A stretch of DNA of 64,000 nt from Microvirga makkahensis (GTDB taxonomy: Bacteria; Pseudomonadota; Alphaproteobacteria; Rhizobiales; Beijerinckiaceae): assembly GCF_009830105.1 (NCBI RefSeq), contig NZ_WURB01000023.1, forward strand, positions 1-64,000, in the 5' to 3' direction. Positions 26,283-38,238 of the stretch are shown piece after piece. The number at the start of each line of letters is the position of its first letter. The stretch's first letter is position 1. A program made the translations under genes and the position numbers. The notes below the pieces were generated by a model. The model ran no database searches, had not been told where the DNA came from, and saw nothing but the letters and a program-made list of their open reading frames with translations.

Positions 26283-27748
26283 TGCGCGCGCTCATGGTGC
26301 AGGGCACCGGATCGAACGTCGGCAAGTCGCTCCTCGTCGCGGGTCTCTGCCGCGTCTTCGCACGGCGCGGCCTCCAGGTCCGCCCCTTCAAGCCGCAGAA
26401 CATGTCGAACAACGCCGCAGTGACTGCGGATGGCGGCGAGATCGGGCGGGCGCAGGCTCTGCAGGCGCGCGCCGCAGGCGTAGCTCCGAGCGTGCACATG
26501 AACCCGGTGTTGCTCAAGCCGCAGAGCGAGATCGGATCGCAGGTGGTCGTCCAGGGCCACGTCGTTGGGACGGTGCGGGCGCGCGAATACCAATTCTGGA
26601 AACCGCGCCTCCTCGAGGCTGTTCTCGACAGCTTCGGCCGCTTGTCCGACGAGGCCGATCTTGTCCTTGTCGAAGGCGCGGGCTCGGCCTCCGAGGTGAA
26701 CCTGCGAGCCGGCGACATCGCCAATATGGGCTTCGCCCGCGCGGCGGACGTTCCCGTAGTGCTCGTAGGCGACATCGATCGGGGCGGCGTCATCGCCAGC
26801 CTCGTCGGCACGAAAGCAGTGCTCGACGAGGCGGATGCGGCCATGATCAAGGGGTTCATCGTCAATCGTTTCCGAGGCGACCCGGCGCTGTTCGACGAAG
26901 GCATGCGTATCATTGCAGAACGCACGGGGTGGACGGCCATGGGCCTCGTGCCGCATTTTGCCGATGCGGTCCGCCTGCCTGCCGAAGACGGACTTGGGCT
27001 CCGGCGGGCGGGCACGCGCCGGAGAAACGCTTCCGTCGTCATCGCCGTGCCGGTGACGCCCTGGATCTCGAATTTCGACGATCTCGATCCCCTACGTGAG
27101 GAGCCGGGCATCGATGTGGTGCTGGTCGAACCCGGCGAGCCGCTTCCCGTCGATGCCGCGCTCGTGCTCCTGCCCGGGTCCAAGACCACCATCGACGATC
27201 TTCTCTACATCCGCGCCCAGGGCTGGGACATTGACCTCAAGGCACATGTGCGCCAGGGAGGGCAAGTGCTGGGGCTCTGCGGCGGGTATCAGATGCTGGG
27301 GCAGCGCATCGAGGACCCCTTCGGCATCGAGGGCGAGGCGGGCCGCTCCGTCGAGGGGTTAGGGCTTCTCGATGTGGCGACGACGCTCACGGCCAAGAAG
27401 CACCTGGAGGCGGTGACCGGCGTCACGATTCCCGACGGAACGCCGCTCTCAGGCTATGAAATACATATCGGCCAGACCTCCGGGCCGGACGCTTCCGACC
27501 GCGCCTTCGCGCGGCTGGATGCGGGCCGCCTCGACGGCGCGGTCTCGGCGGATGGGCGGGTGGCAGGCACCTATGTGCACGGTCTATTCACCGATGATCG
27601 CCAGCGGAAACGTTGGCTTGAGCGGCTCGGGGCCGAAAGCAGCGGCCTCGCCTACGAGGCTCTGGTCGACGATATCCTTGACCGCTTCGCGGATCACCTG
27701 GAGGCGTACCTCGATTGCGACCGGCTGTTTGCGATCAGCGCACGATAA
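26282..27748 (+). CDS. cobQ: Cobyric acid synthase
   Basis: 488 residues. Glutamine- and ATP-dependent amidation of the b, d, e and g side chains of adenosylcobyrinate a,c-diamide. N-terminal synthetase domain: [64 protein letters not shown]-terminal glutaminase: [26 protein letters not shown] with the catalytic Cys, and GTYVHGLF near the end. Overlaps cobO by 1 bp and converges with cbiB (14-bp 3' overlap). Confidence 0.95.
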   Translation: MRALMVQGTGSNVGKSLLVAGLCRVFARRGLQVRPFKPQNMSNNAAVTADGGEIGRAQALQARAAGVAPSVHMNPVLLKPQSEIGSQVVVQGHVVGTVRAREYQFWKPRLLEAVLDSFGRLSDEADLVLVEGAGSASEVNLRAGDIANMGFARAADVPVVLVGDIDRGGVIASLVGTKAVLDEADAAMIKGFIVNRFRGDPALFDEGMRIIAERTGWTAMGLVPHFADAVRLPAEDGLGLRRAGTRRRNASVVIAVPVTPWISNFDDLDPLREEPGIDVVLVEPGEPLPVDAALVLLPGSKTTIDDLLYIRAQGWDIDLKAHVRQGGQVLGLCGGYQMLGQRIEDPFGIEGEAGRSVEGLGLLDVATTLTAKKHLEAVTGVTIPDGTPLSGYEIHIGQTSGPDASDRAFARLDAGRLDGAVSADGRVAGTYVHGLFTDDRQRKRWLERLGAESSGLAYEALVDDILDRFADHLEAYLDCDRLFAISAR

Positions 27749-28721
27749 GGTAGACGACGAGGGCCAGTCCCGCAGCCAGTCCGAACTGCAGCCCGCAGGC
27801 TGTCCGATAGAGGGCAAGCGCGCGCTCGATATCCTGCGCCGTTGCTTCTGCGCGTCCATCCCCCATCCAGCGATCCTCCACCTGCACATCCCCATAGACG
27901 CGCGGCCCGGCGAGCCGCAGGCCCAGCGCCCCCGCCATTGCGGCCTCGGGCCAGCCGGCATTGGGTGAGCGGTGATGTGGGGCATCCCGCCACACTGCAT
28001 TGAAGGCTTGGCGCGGTGAGGCGTCTCGGTTCAGGGCGGCAGCGGCGATGATGAGGAGGGCCGTGAGGCGCGAGGCTGGCAGATTCACGAGATCGTCGAA
28101 TCGGGCCGCCGCCCAACCGAAGGCCTCATGGCGGGGTGTGCGATGCCCGATCATGCTATCGGCCGTATTCGCCACCTTATAAAGTGCGGCGCCAACGAGC
28201 CCACCCACTCCCAGCCAGAAGGCGGGCGCAACAACCCCGTCGGAGAAATTCTCGGCAAGGCTCTCGATGGCGGCGCGGGATACTCCTGCCTCATCCAGGC
28301 TCTCGGGGTTGCGGCCCACAATCAGTGAAACCGCCTTGCGTCCGCCGTTGATTCCATCCTCGCGCAAGCCGGCGGAGACGGTCGCCACATGATCATGAAG
28401 GCTGCGCTGTGCGAGAAGGCTGCTAGCCAGAACAGCCAGCAGACCAAGACCGGCCATTCCAAGAGAAAAAGCAGCGATTTCCAAGAGCTTGGCTACGGAT
28501 ACAGCAACAGCCAGAAGGAGCAAGAGCGCTAATGCCCCGGCGACGCGGCGTCGGCTGGGCGACCAGGTTTCCCGATTCAATGTACAGTCGAGCTTTGCAA
28601 TGAGCCACCCGATCCAGGTGACGGGATGCCTGATCAGCATATAAAGGCGATTAGGATAGCCGAATGCGGCCTCTGTTGCGAGGCCTAGGACCAGGATCAA
28701 CAGGGTGTCGGACCAAAGCAT
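27735..28721 (-). CDS. cbiB: Adenosylcobinamide-phosphate synthase (CbiB type; CobD in aerobic nomenclature)
   Basis: 328 residues from [18 protein letters not shown]; a longer open frame upstream crosses the cobC start and has no similarity. Integral membrane enzyme joining aminopropanol (phosphate) to cobyric acid. Several transmembrane helices, plus [26 protein letters not shown] ([10 protein letters not shown]), [34 protein letters not shown] and [14 protein letters not shown], all family hallmarks. Divergent from cobC with only 12 bp between start codons. Confidence 0.94.
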   Translation of the reverse strand: MLWSDTLLILVLGLATEAAFGYPNRLYMLIRHPVTWIGWLIAKLDCTLNRETWSPSRRRVAGALALLLLLAVAVSVAKLLEIAAFSLGMAGLGLLAVLASSLLAQRSLHDHVATVSAGLREDGINGGRKAVSLIVGRNPESLDEAGVSRAAIESLAENFSDGVVAPAFWLGVGGLVGAALYKVANTADSMIGHRTPRHEAFGWAAARFDDLVNLPASRLTALLIIAAAALNRDASPRQAFNAVWRDAPHHRSPNAGWPEAAMAGALGLRLAGPRVYGDVQVEDRWMGDGRAEATAQDIERALALYRTACGLQFGLAAGLALVVYLIVR

Positions 28722-28733
28722 GGGTAGAGTCGG

Positions 28734-29750
28734 ATGAGTAAGGAGCGTATCTGGCACGGAGGCGATCTTGATAAAGCACGGCGGCTTTTCCCCGAAGCGC
28801 CCGAGCCGTGGATTGATCTGTCGACGGGGATCAACCCCATACCTTATCCCTTGCCCGACTTGCCACCTCATTTGTTCGAGCGGCTTCCTTCGCCCAGAGC
28901 CCAAATGGATCTCGAGGTCGTCGCAGCGGAGGCCTACGGTGCTGTGGATGCCGCGACGGTTATGGCGGCTCCGGGCACTCAAGTTCTCATCAATCTGCTG
29001 CCAGTTCTATGGCCCCGCTCCCAGGTCGCTGTCTTGGCTCCCACCTATGCGGAACATGCACACGCCTGGCGCATGGCAAGGCATCAGGTTACCGAAGCCG
29101 CATCCTTAGAGCAGGCAGAAAATGCCGACATTGTCGTTTTGGTGAATCCCAACAACCCTGACGGCAGGGTTCTAAAGCGGTGTATGCTGCTCGGGTTGTC
29201 CGAACGCCTCAGGCAACGCGGCGGCTGGCTTGTGATCGACGAGGCTTTCGCGGACTTCGAATCTGACGAGAGCTTGGTTCCCCATCTGCCAGAGAATGCA
29301 GTCATCCTACGCTCCTTCGGCAAAACCTATGGGCTGGCGGGTCTGCGGCTTGGATTTGCCATTGCAGCGAGTGAAACCGTCATGAGGCTGAGGAGGATCC
29401 TCGGTCCCTGGGCGGTGTCTGGGCCAGCAATTGCGGTGGGGAAGCAAGCACTTCTGGACCGGGACTGGCGTGACGCGGCCCAACAGGCACGAGATGCCGA
29501 TGCCCGCCGCCTTGATGCTCTCCTCGGGCCTGTTTCGGATCAAGTCCCGCGAGGGACTACCCTCTACCGCCTCATCGAAAGCCGGCATGCATCGGATTTA
29601 TTCGCCCATTTAGGGCGCCGTGGCATATGGGTGCGGCGTTTCGAATACAACCCGAGGATCCTTCGGTTGGGGCTTCCTGGATCAGAAGCGGCTTGGACCC
29701 GCCTTGGCGAAGCGATCGCCGCTTTTCGGAACGCCAAAGAGAGCGAATGA
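28734..29750 (+). CDS. cobC: Threonine-phosphate decarboxylase (aminopropanol-phosphate forming)
   Basis: 338 residues, PLP-dependent aminotransferase fold I related to HisC. Decarboxylates L-threonine-phosphate to supply the aminopropanol linker used by CbiB next door. WHGGDLDKARRLFP and WIDLSTGINPIPYPLP are typical of CobC/CobD; VLVNPNNPDGRV, VIDEAFADFE and the PLP-lysine segment RSFGKTYGLAGLRLG follow. Start codons of cobC and cbiB are 12 bp apart on opposite strands, so their promoters lie inside each other's coding sequence or are shared. Confidence 0.92.
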   Translation: MSKERIWHGGDLDKARRLFPEAPEPWIDLSTGINPIPYPLPDLPPHLFERLPSPRAQMDLEVVAAEAYGAVDAATVMAAPGTQVLINLLPVLWPRSQVAVLAPTYAEHAHAWRMARHQVTEAASLEQAENADIVVLVNPNNPDGRVLKRCMLLGLSERLRQRGGWLVIDEAFADFESDESLVPHLPENAVILRSFGKTYGLAGLRLGFAIAASETVMRLRRILGPWAVSGPAIAVGKQALLDRDWRDAAQQARDADARRLDALLGPVSDQVPRGTTLYRLIESRHASDLFAHLGRRGIWVRRFEYNPRILRLGLPGSEAAWTRLGEAIAAFRNAKESE

Positions 29751-29754
29751 TCCT

Positions 29755-30756
29755 GTGGCGCGCATGATCTTGTCGCCTTGCGGAGTGACGGCGATCGGGT
29801 AGACCGATCCGGCATGAGCCATTTCCTGAATCAGCTGCGTGCCTGAGCCTTTGTCCTCGATCAACACTGCGTGCGGACGATGCTGATGATAGAGATCGAG
29901 CACATGACGCCTCAAAGCCGGATAGCCGAGCCGGTCGCGGTCCGCGTCGAGAAGATCGTAGCTGCCGTTGCGGATCAGTCAGGTCGTTCAGACCGAGTAC
30001 TCATTCAGCTCGCCCGCTGTCGAGGCCGCGCCCCAGTTTTGGACGATCTGATCCTCCGGCTCGCGGGCGGGAGCAACCTTAAACCGCTCAAACCATGACC
30101 ATTTGATCAGGCCGCCGTCGACCGCCACCGATCGCTGCTGGTACTGGGGTGCAAAGTCATAGGCGCCGAGGTTTTGCCGCGTCTCGTCCAGCACGTCGGC
30201 CTCGGTGATCGCCGGCAGGTTCAGGGGCTGCCAACCGCCTCTCTCCAAGAGATGACCTGCAAGATCATCCACGTGCATGCGCCACATCACCGGGATGATC
30301 GCGCCTTCCGTCTTTTCGTCGAGCCGGGACAGCACCGTGCCGTCAAATCAGCGCCGTGCCCGGTCAGAACGCCGTTGACCGAGGTGGCGAGCCGTCCACC
30401 GCCCTGAGTGATCTTGCGCCCTGGGTGATCTTGAGCTCCGACTCGGTATTCTTGGCTGGACTGAACCGTGTTCGGGGCCAGAGCTCCAAGTACCAGGACG
30501 ACTGCATGAAGCTGCGGCACAGGTTGTGCAGCTCAACAGAGAGGTCCTGAGCATGGCTGGCGCAGATCGATATGAGATGGCGCGGCGTTACCGTGATGAT
30601 GAGCCGCCGGATCCGGCCTTCTGCCACCTGCTGCAGATCCCAAGTGATCGCCTCGACGAGCCAGTTCGGCTTGAACGGATCACCGGGCCGAATCGTCGCA
30701 AAAGTCTTGTGGGTGAAGGAGCCGAAATCCTCCCGCAATAATTTGAAGGAAGGATC
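29755..30756 (-). pseudogene. Degenerate phage terminase large subunit
   Basis: Three frames on the minus strand add up to a terminase. From 30756 down: FATIRPGDPFKPNWLVEAITWDLQQV and RRLIITVTPRHLISICAS (ATPase start), with an apparent deletion before HAQDLSVELHN. Then, in another frame around 30400, RLATSVNGVLTGHGAD (Walker-B region shifted). 30335-29988 gives SRLDEKTEGAIIPVMWRMHVDDLAGHLLE... and a third frame near 29915-29755 gives HAVLIEDKGSGTQLIQEM. Frameshifts, deletions and internal stops make it non-functional. The similarity starts immediately after the CCA end of tRNA-Ser, typical of a prophage that used the tRNA as attachment site and was then mostly lost. No integrase is visible. 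Confidence 0.85.
30400..30433. repeat. 17-bp tandem duplication inside the terminase pseudogene
   Basis: Two adjacent 17-bp units (30400-30416 and 30417-30433) read cgccctgagtgatcttg and cgccctgggtgatcttg, one mismatch. Seventeen is not a multiple of three, so this slippage event alone shifts the terminase frame and explains one of its breaks. Confidence 0.8.
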
Positions 30757-30846
30757 TGGCGGAGAGGGGGAGATTCGAACTCCCGATACGGTTGCCCGTA
30801 TGCCGCATTTCGAGTGCGGTGCATTCAACCACTCTGCCACCTCTCC
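30757..30846 (-). tRNA. tRNA-Ser (anticodon CGA)
   Basis: On the minus strand the 90-nt sequence starts GGAGAGGTGGCAGAGTGG and ends CCTCTCC-G-CCA with the CCA encoded (30757-30759). The acceptor helix GGAGAGG/CCTCTCC is perfect. The anticodon arm CCGCA-CTCGAAA-TGCGG gives anticodon CGA, which reads UCG serine codons. A long variable arm (CATACGGGCAACCGTAT) and the T arm GGGAG-TTCGAAT-CTCCC confirm a class II serine tRNA. The terminase remnant begins directly downstream of its 3' end. Confidence 0.97.
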
Positions 30847-30946
30847 GGAGGGCGGAAGCTTTGGCCCCGCTGGTTGAGGCCGGGTGGATATCATGGGCTT
30901 GTCGGCTCTTCAAGCACCCTGGTGCATGTTTTTGCGGGGTTTTTGG

Positions 30947-30975
30947 TTGACAAAGCCGGAGACTGTCCGTAGGTA
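30947..30975 (+). promoter_or_regulatory. Candidate promoter of rplU-rpmA
   Basis: TTGACA (30947-30952), 17-bp spacer, TAGGTA (30970-30975). This perfect -35 lies in the otherwise empty stretch between tRNA-Ser and rplU and would give a leader of roughly 140 nt. Ribosomal protein operons commonly have such long leaders; no known L21-leader motif could be confirmed by eye. Confidence 0.5.
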
Positions 30976-31120
30976 CACATCCTCTACAAGCGGGTAAGAG
31001 TGCCTGCTTGATCCATGCGGCTGCGCCAAGCGGCCGTGAAACGAAGCCGGAAACTGCCAAAAAGCCAATCCTGCGGGCCAAGTGCCTCGTTGAGATTTGG
31101 GTTTGAACACGAGGATCAAG

Positions 31121-31513
31121 ATGTTCGCAGTGATCAAGACCGGCGGCAAGCAATATCGCGTTGCCGCCAACGACGTCATCACCGTCGCCACGCTCGCAGG
31201 CGAGCCGGGCACCGCCGTTACGTTCGACCAAGTTCTCATGGTCACCAACGATGGCGAGACCCAGGTTGGCGCTCCCCTCGTTGAGGGCGTGACCGTGGCA
31301 GGCGAAGTGGTGGAGCACACCCGCGGCGAGAAGGTCATTTCCTTCAAGAAGCGCCGCCGCCAGAATTCGCGCCGCAAGCGCGGGCATCGCCAGGACTATA
31401 CCGTCGTGCGGATCACCGAGATCCTTGCCGGTGGCGCGAAGCCCAAGAAGGCTGCGGCCAAGAAGACCACCAAGGCTGCGGCGGACGACGCTGCGCCGGC
31501 CACCGCTGAATAA
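31121..31513 (+). CDS. rplU: 50S ribosomal protein L21
   Basis: 130 residues from the ATG in front of [18 protein letters not shown]. Binds 23S rRNA next to L20. Conserved [44 protein letters not shown]. An alanine/lysine-rich tail ([13 protein letters not shown]) extends the standard ~103-residue core, common in alphaproteobacteria. Followed after 36 bp by rpmA, the universal rplU-rpmA pair, and then obgE downstream. Confidence 0.98.
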   Translation: MFAVIKTGGKQYRVAANDVITVATLAGEPGTAVTFDQVLMVTNDGETQVGAPLVEGVTVAGEVVEHTRGEKVISFKKRRRQNSRRKRGHRQDYTVVRITEILAGGAKPKKAAAKKTTKAAADDAAPATAE

Positions 31514-31549
31514 GCGTAGGCAACTGACACAGAACACGGGAGTAGACCC

Positions 31550-31816
31550 ATGGCTCACAAAAAAGCAGGCGGTTCGTCTCGCAACGGTCGCGATTCCGAA
31601 GGCCGTCGTCTGGGCGTCAAGAAGTTCGGCGATCAACAGGTTGTCGCCGGCAACATCATCATTCGTCAGCGCGGCACGAAATGGCATGCGGGCGCGAATG
31701 TCGGCATGGGCAAAGACCACACGCTCTTTGCTACGGCCGACGGCCGAGTCCGATTCCTTACGCGTCAAGGCCGAGCCTTCGTATCGGTCGTACCGGCCCA
31801 AGAGGCCGCAGAGTAA
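31550..31816 (+). CDS. rpmA: 50S ribosomal protein L27
   Basis: 88 residues. [20 protein letters not shown] is the canonical L27 start, whose N-terminal tail reaches the peptidyl transferase centre; there is no Firmicutes-type N-terminal extension needing cleavage. [14 protein letters not shown], [26 protein letters not shown] follow. Ends the ribosomal operon, with a strong terminator about 105 bp downstream. Confidence 0.98.
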   Translation: MAHKKAGGSSRNGRDSEGRRLGVKKFGDQQVVAGNIIIRQRGTKWHAGANVGMGKDHTLFATADGRVRFLTRQGRAFVSVVPAQEAAE

Positions 31817-31920
31817 ACGGCGAGAGCAAAGCGAAGGAGCTCCCGCCGGCATCGCACCGACCCGGCGGATCAGAAGCTCCAGATGGCCCCTCAAGGCCAA
31901 GCTCAGATCCGAAAACCAGC

Positions 31921-31956
31921 AGGGGAGGTGGGATGTCCACCTCCCCTTCGCGTTTT
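31921..31956 (+). terminator. Rho-independent terminator after rpmA
   Basis: An 11-bp perfect stem AGGGGAGGTGG / CCACCTCCCCT with a GATGT loop (31921-31947) is followed by TCGCGTTTT. The T-tract is imperfect but the stem is very strong. It separates the ribosomal operon from the GNAT gene. Confidence 0.72.
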
Positions 31957-31994
31957 CCGGGCCAGGGAGGCCCACTTCGGATCGGAGCAAGATC

Positions 31995-32645
31995 ATGTTT
32001 CCCGACCTCACCCGTGACGATGTTTTCCGTCTCGAGACCCGCCGCCTGTGGCTGCGCTGGCCTCGGCTCGCGGATGCTCAAGCCGTCGTACGCCTTGCCG
32101 GTGAGAAAGCTGTCGCGGACATGACGGCCCGAATTCCGCATCCGTACCACCCGGAACAGGCAGAGCGGTTCATCTTCGGGTCCAGGCGGTCCAATGCCAA
32201 CGGCGAGGGCCTGCAGCTGGCGATCACGCCCAAGGGCAAGCCGAACAGCCTTATCGGCATGGTCGGCATCATCCCCGACCCGGATACCGGCAAGCCCAGC
32301 CTGGGCTATTGGCTCGGCATCCCCTCCTGGGGGCAGGGCTACGCCACCGAGGCGGCTCGCGCGCTGATCGATGCCTTCTTCGCCTATGGCGACGGACGCG
32401 AGGTCACCGCCTGCGCCCGGGTGATCAATCCGGCCTCCCGGCGCGTGTTGGAAAAGTGCGGCTTCGCCTATCAGGGGGCCGGGCTCTCCGAGCTGCCGGC
32501 CCGGTGCGGCCTCTATCCGGTCGACCACTTCCGCCTCGACCGGCGGACCTGGGAGAGCCTGAAGGCCTGGGGTCACACGGGCTTCGTCCCCGAGCCCGCT
32601 TCCGTCGAGGTGGAGCTGGATCGCTCAATCTCGCTCGCGAGCTAG
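31995..32645 (+). CDS. GNAT family N-acetyltransferase
   Basis: 216 residues from ATG 31995. RimJ/RimL-type GNAT: ETRRLWLRWPRLADAQAVVRLAG at the start, LIGMVGIIPDPDTGKPSLGYWLGIPSWGQGYATEAARAL as the acetyl-CoA-binding motif A (QGYATEA corresponds to the Q/RxxGxG/A loop), and NPASRRVLEKCGFAYQG as motif B. The substrate is unknown; relatives acetylate protein N-termini or small molecules. Flanked by terminators on both sides, so monocistronic. Confidence 0.88.
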   Translation: MFPDLTRDDVFRLETRRLWLRWPRLADAQAVVRLAGEKAVADMTARIPHPYHPEQAERFIFGSRRSNANGEGLQLAITPKGKPNSLIGMVGIIPDPDTGKPSLGYWLGIPSWGQGYATEAARALIDAFFAYGDGREVTACARVINPASRRVLEKCGFAYQGAGLSELPARCGLYPVDHFRLDRRTWESLKAWGHTGFVPEPASVEVELDRSISLAS

Positions 32646-32667
32646 GCGGCGGCCCTTGAGAACCGAG

Positions 32668-32700
32668 GCGCTCCCGAACCATTCGGGGGCGCTTCTCATT
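32668..32700 (+). terminator. Probable terminator after the GNAT gene
   Basis: GCGCTCCCGAA / TTCGGGGGCGC around a CCA loop (32668-32692; one G-T pair) followed by ttctcattt. Located 23 bp after the GNAT stop and about 70 bp before obgE. Confidence 0.6.
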
Positions 32701-32751
32701 TATCTGCGTTGTTCGTGTGCGAGCGTTGCCCATGGGCATGTTGTCCCGTAA

Positions 32752-34940
<2,189 letters not shown>

Positions 34941-35744
34941 GCGTCGCCGGGCGCTGCGCTTTTGATGTCGTTGTCGAAATAGGCGTAAACGTCGCGTCCC
35001 TCCCGATGCCATTCCGCGATCCGGCGGGCCCAGGCGCGCAGGGTTTCCTCGCCGTAGCTGCCGGCGTAGCGTCCGTCGGTGCCATGGGCACGCACATAGA
35101 CGAATTCGGCGGTGGTCACCCAGGGGGCCGGCGCATCGGCGTGATCGGACAGGCAGAGCGCAGCATTATGATCGCGCAGGATCCGGAAGGTCGTCTCCTC
35201 GTACCAGCCCGGATGGCGGAACTCGAAGGCGATGCGCCGGTTCCGCGGCACGAGAGACAGGCATCGCGCCACCCGCTCCCGCGTTTCGTCGCCGGCCCTG
35301 AAGATGGGGGGCATCTGGAACAGGACGGGACCGAAAGTATCGTCTAGGCCCTCCATGCGGCCGAACACGAGATTGATGCTCTCCTCGATGTCCTTGAGCT
35401 TCTTCATGTGTGTGATGAAGCGGGAGGCTTTCCAGGCGAAGAGGAACCCATCCGGCGCGCGCTCCCGCCATGCCCCGACGGCCTGCTCCGTCGGCAGCCG
35501 GTAGAAGGAATTGTTGATTTCCGCCGTATCGAAGCGCTTTGCGTAATAGGAGAGGAAGTCCTTGATCTTTAAGTCCTCCGGGTAGAAAGGTCCGTGCCAC
35601 GATTTATAGTGCCAGCCGGACGTCCCCACCCGGATCTCAGGGGGCACAGGGGCGCGCCTCGCCGAACGGCTTGGCCCTGGCGCGGCCTGGCGTGCTATGG
35701 ATCGCGGATGGTAGGTTGCCCTCCGGTCAGAGGAGGGATGGGAC

Positions 35745-37088
35745 TTGGACATGGACGATACTCGAGCCTTGAGCGACAATTCTTACGCGGGACATCTCAA
35801 CGCGTCAGGGGCAACTTCGGTTGGATATTCCGATGTCCCAGCGCTCATGACCGGGCTGGGCCGCCGCGCTCGCCAGGCCGCCCGGCGCATGGCCCTGGCC
35901 TCGAGCGAGCAGAAGAATGCGGCCCTGCGCGCCATGGCCGCCTCGATTCGCACGCGGGCCGCCTCGATCCTCGCAGCCAATGCCGAGGATCTCGCCGAGG
36001 CCGCAGCCACGAGTCGGACGCCGGCCTTCATCGACCGTCTGACGCTCAATCCCGAGCGGCTGGAGGCCATTGCCGAAGCGGTGGAAAGCGTTGCCGCCTT
36101 GCCCGATCCGGTCGGACGCGTGCTGGCACGGTTCGAGCGCCCCAACGGTTTGCGGATCGAGCGCATCGCAACGCCGCTCGGCGTGATCGGCGTGATTTTC
36201 GAGAGCCGTCCGAATGTCACGGCGGATGCGGGCGCGCTCTGCCTCAAGGCCGGCAATGCCGCGATCCTGCGCACAGGTTCGGAGAGCTTCCGCAGCGCGC
36301 TCGCCATCGCGGACGCAATGGGAGAAGGTCTGGAGAGGGCCGGTCTTCCCGCCGATGCCGTCCGTCTTGTCCCGACGCGCGACCGCGCAGCCGTGGGCGC
36401 CATGCTGACCGGGCTCGACGGTAATCTCGACGTCATCGTGCCGCGCGGGGGCAGGAGCCTCGTGGCGCGCGTGCAGGAGGAGGCGCGGGTGCCGGTCTTT
36501 GCGCATCTCGAAGGTCTCAATCACGTCTTCGTGCATGAGAGGGCTGATCTCGAGATGGCGAAGGCCATCGTGCTGAACGCCAAGATGCGCCGCACCGGCG
36601 TCTGCGGCTCGGCGGAGACGCTCCTCGTGGATGGTGCCTGCGCCGCGACGCATCTGAAGCCGTTGGTGCTCATGCTTCTCGATGCGGGCTGCGCCGTCCG
36701 CGGCGATGCGGCCACTCAGGCTGTCGATCCGCGCGTGACGCCTGCGACGGAGGAGGACTGGCGCACGGAATATCTCGACGCGATCATCTCCGTGCGTGTC
36801 GTGGGCGGCCTGGATGAGGCCGTCGCACATATCGAGACCTACGGCTCCCATCATACCGACTCCATCGTGACCGACGATGCGGCGGTGGCGGAGCACTTCC
36901 TCAGGCAAGTGGATTCGGCCATCGTGCTGCACAACGCCTCGACCCAGTTCGCCGATGGGGGCGAGTTCGGGTTCGGGGCCGAGATCGGCATCGCCACGGG
37001 CCGGATGCATGCGCGGGGCCCCGTCGGCGTGGAGCAGCTGACCTCGTTCAAGTACCATATCCACGGTTCGGGTCAGACGCGTCCGTGA
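35745..37088 (+). CDS. proA: Gamma-glutamyl phosphate reductase
   Basis: 447 residues from TTG 35745, favoured because aggaggg (35731-35737) lies at good distance; ATG 35751 is the alternative. Second step of proline synthesis, NADPH-dependent. Aldehyde-dehydrogenase fold with [60 protein letters not shown] containing the catalytic Cys, and [32 protein letters not shown] (split motif). An extension of ~30 residues precedes the usual N-terminus. Overlaps nadD by 4 bp. Confidence 0.96.
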   Translation: MDMDDTRALSDNSYAGHLNASGATSVGYSDVPALMTGLGRRARQAARRMALASSEQKNAALRAMAASIRTRAASILAANAEDLAEAAATSRTPAFIDRLTLNPERLEAIAEAVESVAALPDPVGRVLARFERPNGLRIERIATPLGVIGVIFESRPNVTADAGALCLKAGNAAILRTGSESFRSALAIADAMGEGLERAGLPADAVRLVPTRDRAAVGAMLTGLDGNLDVIVPRGGRSLVARVQEEARVPVFAHLEGLNHVFVHERADLEMAKAIVLNAKMRRTGVCGSAETLLVDGACAATHLKPLVLMLLDAGCAVRGDAATQAVDPRVTPATEEDWRTEYLDAIISVRVVGGLDEAVAHIETYGSHHTDSIVTDDAAVAEHFLRQVDSAIVLHNASTQFADGGEFGFGAEIGIATGRMHARGPVGVEQLTSFKYHIHGSGQTRP

Positions 37089-37741
37089 GTTCTCCACCCT
37101 CTCCCTTCCGTCTCGAGCCCTCGGGCCTCGCACGTCTGCCGCTGACGACGCCTGGCATGCGGATCGGGCTTTATGGGGGCTCCTTCAATCCGGCCCATGC
37201 CGGGCACCGGCATGTGAGCCTCATGGCGCTCACGCGTCTGCGGCTCGACCGGCTCTGGTGGATCGTCACGCCCGGCAATCCCCTGAAGGATACGGGCGAG
37301 CTCGCCTCCACGGAGGCGCGCGTGGCACAGGCAAAGGACATCGCCGACCACCCCCGCATCGATGTGACCGCCTTCGAAGGCGAGATCGGGGCACGCTACA
37401 CCGTCGATACTCTGGCTTACCTCAAGCGGCGCTTTCCTGGGGTCCATTTCGTATGGATCATGGGAGCGGACAATCTCGCGGGCTTCCATCGCTGGCGCGG
37501 CTGGCGGCGCATTGCCCGGCTGATGCCGATCGCCGTCGTGGACCGCCCGGGATGGACCCTGAAGGCGATGCGCTCACGCACCGCGGCGGTCTTCTCGGAC
37601 GGGCGCATCCGCGAGGCCAGGGCTCCTGCCCTGGCGGGCCTCAGGCCGCCCGCCTGGGTGTTCCTGCACGGGCCGCGCTCGCATCTGTCCTCCACCATGC
37701 TGCGGCAAATGGGGCGAACTTCTCCATCCGGGGGACGTTGA
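37085..37741 (+). CDS. nadD: Nicotinate-nucleotide adenylyltransferase
   Basis: 218 residues from a GTG overlapping the proA stop. Transfers AMP to nicotinate mononucleotide in NAD synthesis. [20 protein letters not shown] holds the GxFxPxHxGH nucleotidyl-transfer signature, followed by [28 protein letters not shown], and the second signature in [13 protein letters not shown]. The ~24 N-terminal residues before IGLYGG are extra; an internal Met at residue 25 could be the true start. Confidence 0.94.
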   Translation: MSSPPSPFRLEPSGLARLPLTTPGMRIGLYGGSFNPAHAGHRHVSLMALTRLRLDRLWWIVTPGNPLKDTGELASTEARVAQAKDIADHPRIDVTAFEGEIGARYTVDTLAYLKRRFPGVHFVWIMGADNLAGFHRWRGWRRIARLMPIAVVDRPGWTLKAMRSRTAAVFSDGRIREARAPALAGLRPPAWVFLHGPRSHLSSTMLRQMGRTSPSGGR

Positions 37742-37805
37742 AATATCGGGGCATCCGATCTTATCTTAAGGGCGGCGCTCCGTATGAGCGCTGCTTAGAA
37801 AGGGC

Positions 37806-38222
37806 TTGAACCTGAACCGACTGAACTCTCTCGAAGCGGATACGAACACGCTTCCCCCTCTCTCCGGAGCGACTGCTCCGCAGGATGAGGACATCCGGGC
37901 CGTCGCCCTGGCTTCCATCGAGGACATGAAGGCCGAGAACACGGTCGAGATCGACCTGGCTGGAAAGACCTCGCTTGCAGACACCATGATCGTCACATCG
38001 GGCCGTTCCCATCGCCATGTGGGCGCGATTGCCGACCGCTTGGTCAAGGACCTCAAGGACAAGGGGTTCGGCACGCCGCGCGTGGAGGGCCTGCCTGCCT
38101 GCGATTGGGTGCTGATCGACGCCGGCGACGTTCTCGTTCACATTTTCCGTCCCGAGGTGCGTGGCTTTTACAACCTCGAGAAAATGTGGGGTGCCGATCG
38201 GCCTCAGGATCGCGCGAGCTGA
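37806..38222 (+). CDS. rsfS: Ribosomal silencing factor RsfS
   Basis: 138 residues from a TTG. RsfS binds L14 and blocks joining of ribosomal subunits under starvation. Core: IEDMKAENTVEIDLAGKTSLADTMIVTSGRSHRHVGAIAD (split), CDWVLIDAGDVLVHIFRPEVRGFYNLEKMWG. The N-terminal 25 residues are low in conservation and the exact start is uncertain; no in-frame ATG precedes the core. Standard position between nadD and rlmH. Confidence 0.92.
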   Translation: MNLNRLNSLEADTNTLPPLSGATAPQDEDIRAVALASIEDMKAENTVEIDLAGKTSLADTMIVTSGRSHRHVGAIADRLVKDLKDKGFGTPRVEGLPACDWVLIDAGDVLVHIFRPEVRGFYNLEKMWGADRPQDRAS

Positions 38223-38238
38223 ATGAAAGCCTGAACCG

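Noticed and set aside
30914..30933. Hairpin GCACC-CT-GGTGC followed by atgttttt, resembling a terminator
   Set aside because: Very short loop and stem, and no plus-strand gene ends upstream; the terminase and tRNA are on the minus strand.
30853..31120. Possible ribosomal-protein leader RNA before rplU
   Set aside because: The ~140-nt leader has no motif I can match to a known L21 or other autoregulatory RNA; only the promoter is reported.
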